This document shows, in pieces, positions 63,523 through 64,000 of a DNA stretch of 64,000 nt. Position 1 is the stretch's first letter. Every line of letters starts with the position of its first letter. Location: positions 44,126 through 108,125 of the forward strand of contig CAJTRK010000010.1 of NCBI GenBank assembly GCA_910578475.1, written 5' to 3'. This DNA comes from an uncultured Lachnospiraceae bacterium (GTDB taxonomy: Bacteria; Bacillota; Clostridia; Lachnospirales; Lachnospiraceae). The notes under the pieces were generated by a model. It saw nothing but the letters and a program-made list of their open reading frames with translations, ran no database searches and was not told where the DNA came from. Made by a program: the position numbers and the translations under genes.

Positions 63523-64000
63523 ATGGGTTATACATTTAGAAATATTTGTATTAGAAATTTTAAATATATTACGGATGAAAACCATTGGTATTTGAGTTTG
63601 GTAACCGTAATATTATCATTTTGGATGGCCAGAACGGATATGGGAAAACAACGCTGTTTGATGCGATAGAGATTTTGCTTACGGGTCGAATGAAACATTT
63701 TAATCCAAATCTGCAGAACAGAAAGACAGAAACAATAGGAATGTTGGCAAACGACGGCGAGAAAGATATTGTCATAACGGCAGTTTTGTCATCTGATACG
63801 GAAGGGGAACTGCGGATTGAAAGAAGGCTGCTATGTAAAGAAGGGTTCGAGAGCATACTTTTGCTGGATGCTCAGCAGATAGAACAAGAGAGCCTGTATA
63901 ATAAATTAGGATTCAGCCTAAATATGTTTGATATTGGAATGTATATTTCACAAAGCGAATCTTTAAATTTCCTTCAGAATAAATACAAAGATAGGAAAGA
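63523..64000 (+). pseudogene. RecF/SMC-like ABC-3C ATPase, frameshifted, cut by window end
   Basis: ATG 63523 follows GGGGGAA and begins GYTFRNICIRNFKYITDENH, typical of RecF/SMC-like ATPases, but this frame stops at TAG 63667-63669. A second frame, in which codons begin at 63594, reads EFGNRNIIILDGQNGYGKTT (Walker A G-x-x-G-x-G-K-T-T), LFDAIEILLTG and later MYISQSESLNFLQ (Q-loop), and stays open to base 64000. One extra T in the TTT at 63591-63593 would fuse them as HWYFEFGN without gap. The gene is therefore broken by an apparent one-base deletion (or a sequence error). The coiled-coil and C-terminal half lie beyond the window. Confidence 0.7.

Noticed and set aside
63569..63856. Antisense 95-codon open frame over the ATPase
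   Set aside because: It is opposite conserved Walker A coding sequence, and has no start signal or motif.

Overview
The window comes from a motile Gram-positive of the class Clostridia, most likely family Lachnospiraceae. The evidence is a Bacillus/Clostridium-type fla/che operon (FliY, CheC, CheD and sigma-D inside the operon), a CodY regulator directly upstream of flgB, a clostridial-style type IV pilus locus and strong AGGAGG-like ribosome binding sites. Every convincing gene is on the + strand. No tRNA, rRNA, CRISPR array or insertion sequence was seen.

Region 1 (1-16565) is the 3' part of a type IV pilus operon. It holds the end of a prepilin peptidase, a PilM-PilN fusion, PilO, three prepilin-like proteins with type III leader motifs, one PilX-like membrane-anchored protein, and a giant exported protein (1833 aa) with a 7 x 16-residue Gly/Asp/Ser/Asn repeat. 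Two of the pilin-related proteins exceed 800 aa, so this looks like an elaborate surface structure and not a simple pilus. A strong terminator closes the operon at 16615-16645.

Region 2 (16670-21165) holds a PD-(D/E)XK-like nuclease-family protein with a tandem-repeat tail, topA (DNA topoisomerase I), and codY with a near-perfect CodY box and a good sigma-A promoter in front of it.

Region 3 (21240-58030) is a single fla/che operon of about 36.6 kb. In order: flgB, flgC, fliE, fliF, fliG, fliH, fliI, fliJ, motE-like, fliK, flgD, a TIGR02530-like gene, flgE, flbD, motA, motB, fliL, fliM, fliY, cheY, fliO, fliP, fliQ, fliR, flhB, flhA, flhF, flhG, a PilZ gene, cheB, cheA, cheW, cheC, cheD, a small membrane protein, sigD, fapA, an unknown gene, a SwrB/DUF6115-like gene and a YceG/MltG-like LysM protein. 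It encodes the rod, MS ring, C ring, export gate, hook, stators, chemotaxis core and late-gene sigma factor in one transcription unit. Internal hairpins lie before fliK and after flgE.

Region 4 (58012-60016) is rpsB-tsf (ribosomal protein S2 and elongation factor Ts). Its promoter -35 box lies inside the terminator stem of the flagellar operon, and the leader is structured.

Region 5 (60040-64000) is visibly more A+T-rich and looks like a defence island. It has a consensus promoter driving an HTH regulator/nucleotidyltransferase pair (AbiEii/DUF6036-like toxin-antitoxin), then an ABC-three-component (ABC-3C)-like system: a GFxYQ/QVK nuclease-type effector, a middle component, and a RecF/SMC-like ATPase. 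The ATPase gene carries an apparent one-base frameshift near codon 24 and runs off the window. The two most interesting loci are the giant pilus operon and this ABC-3C-like system.
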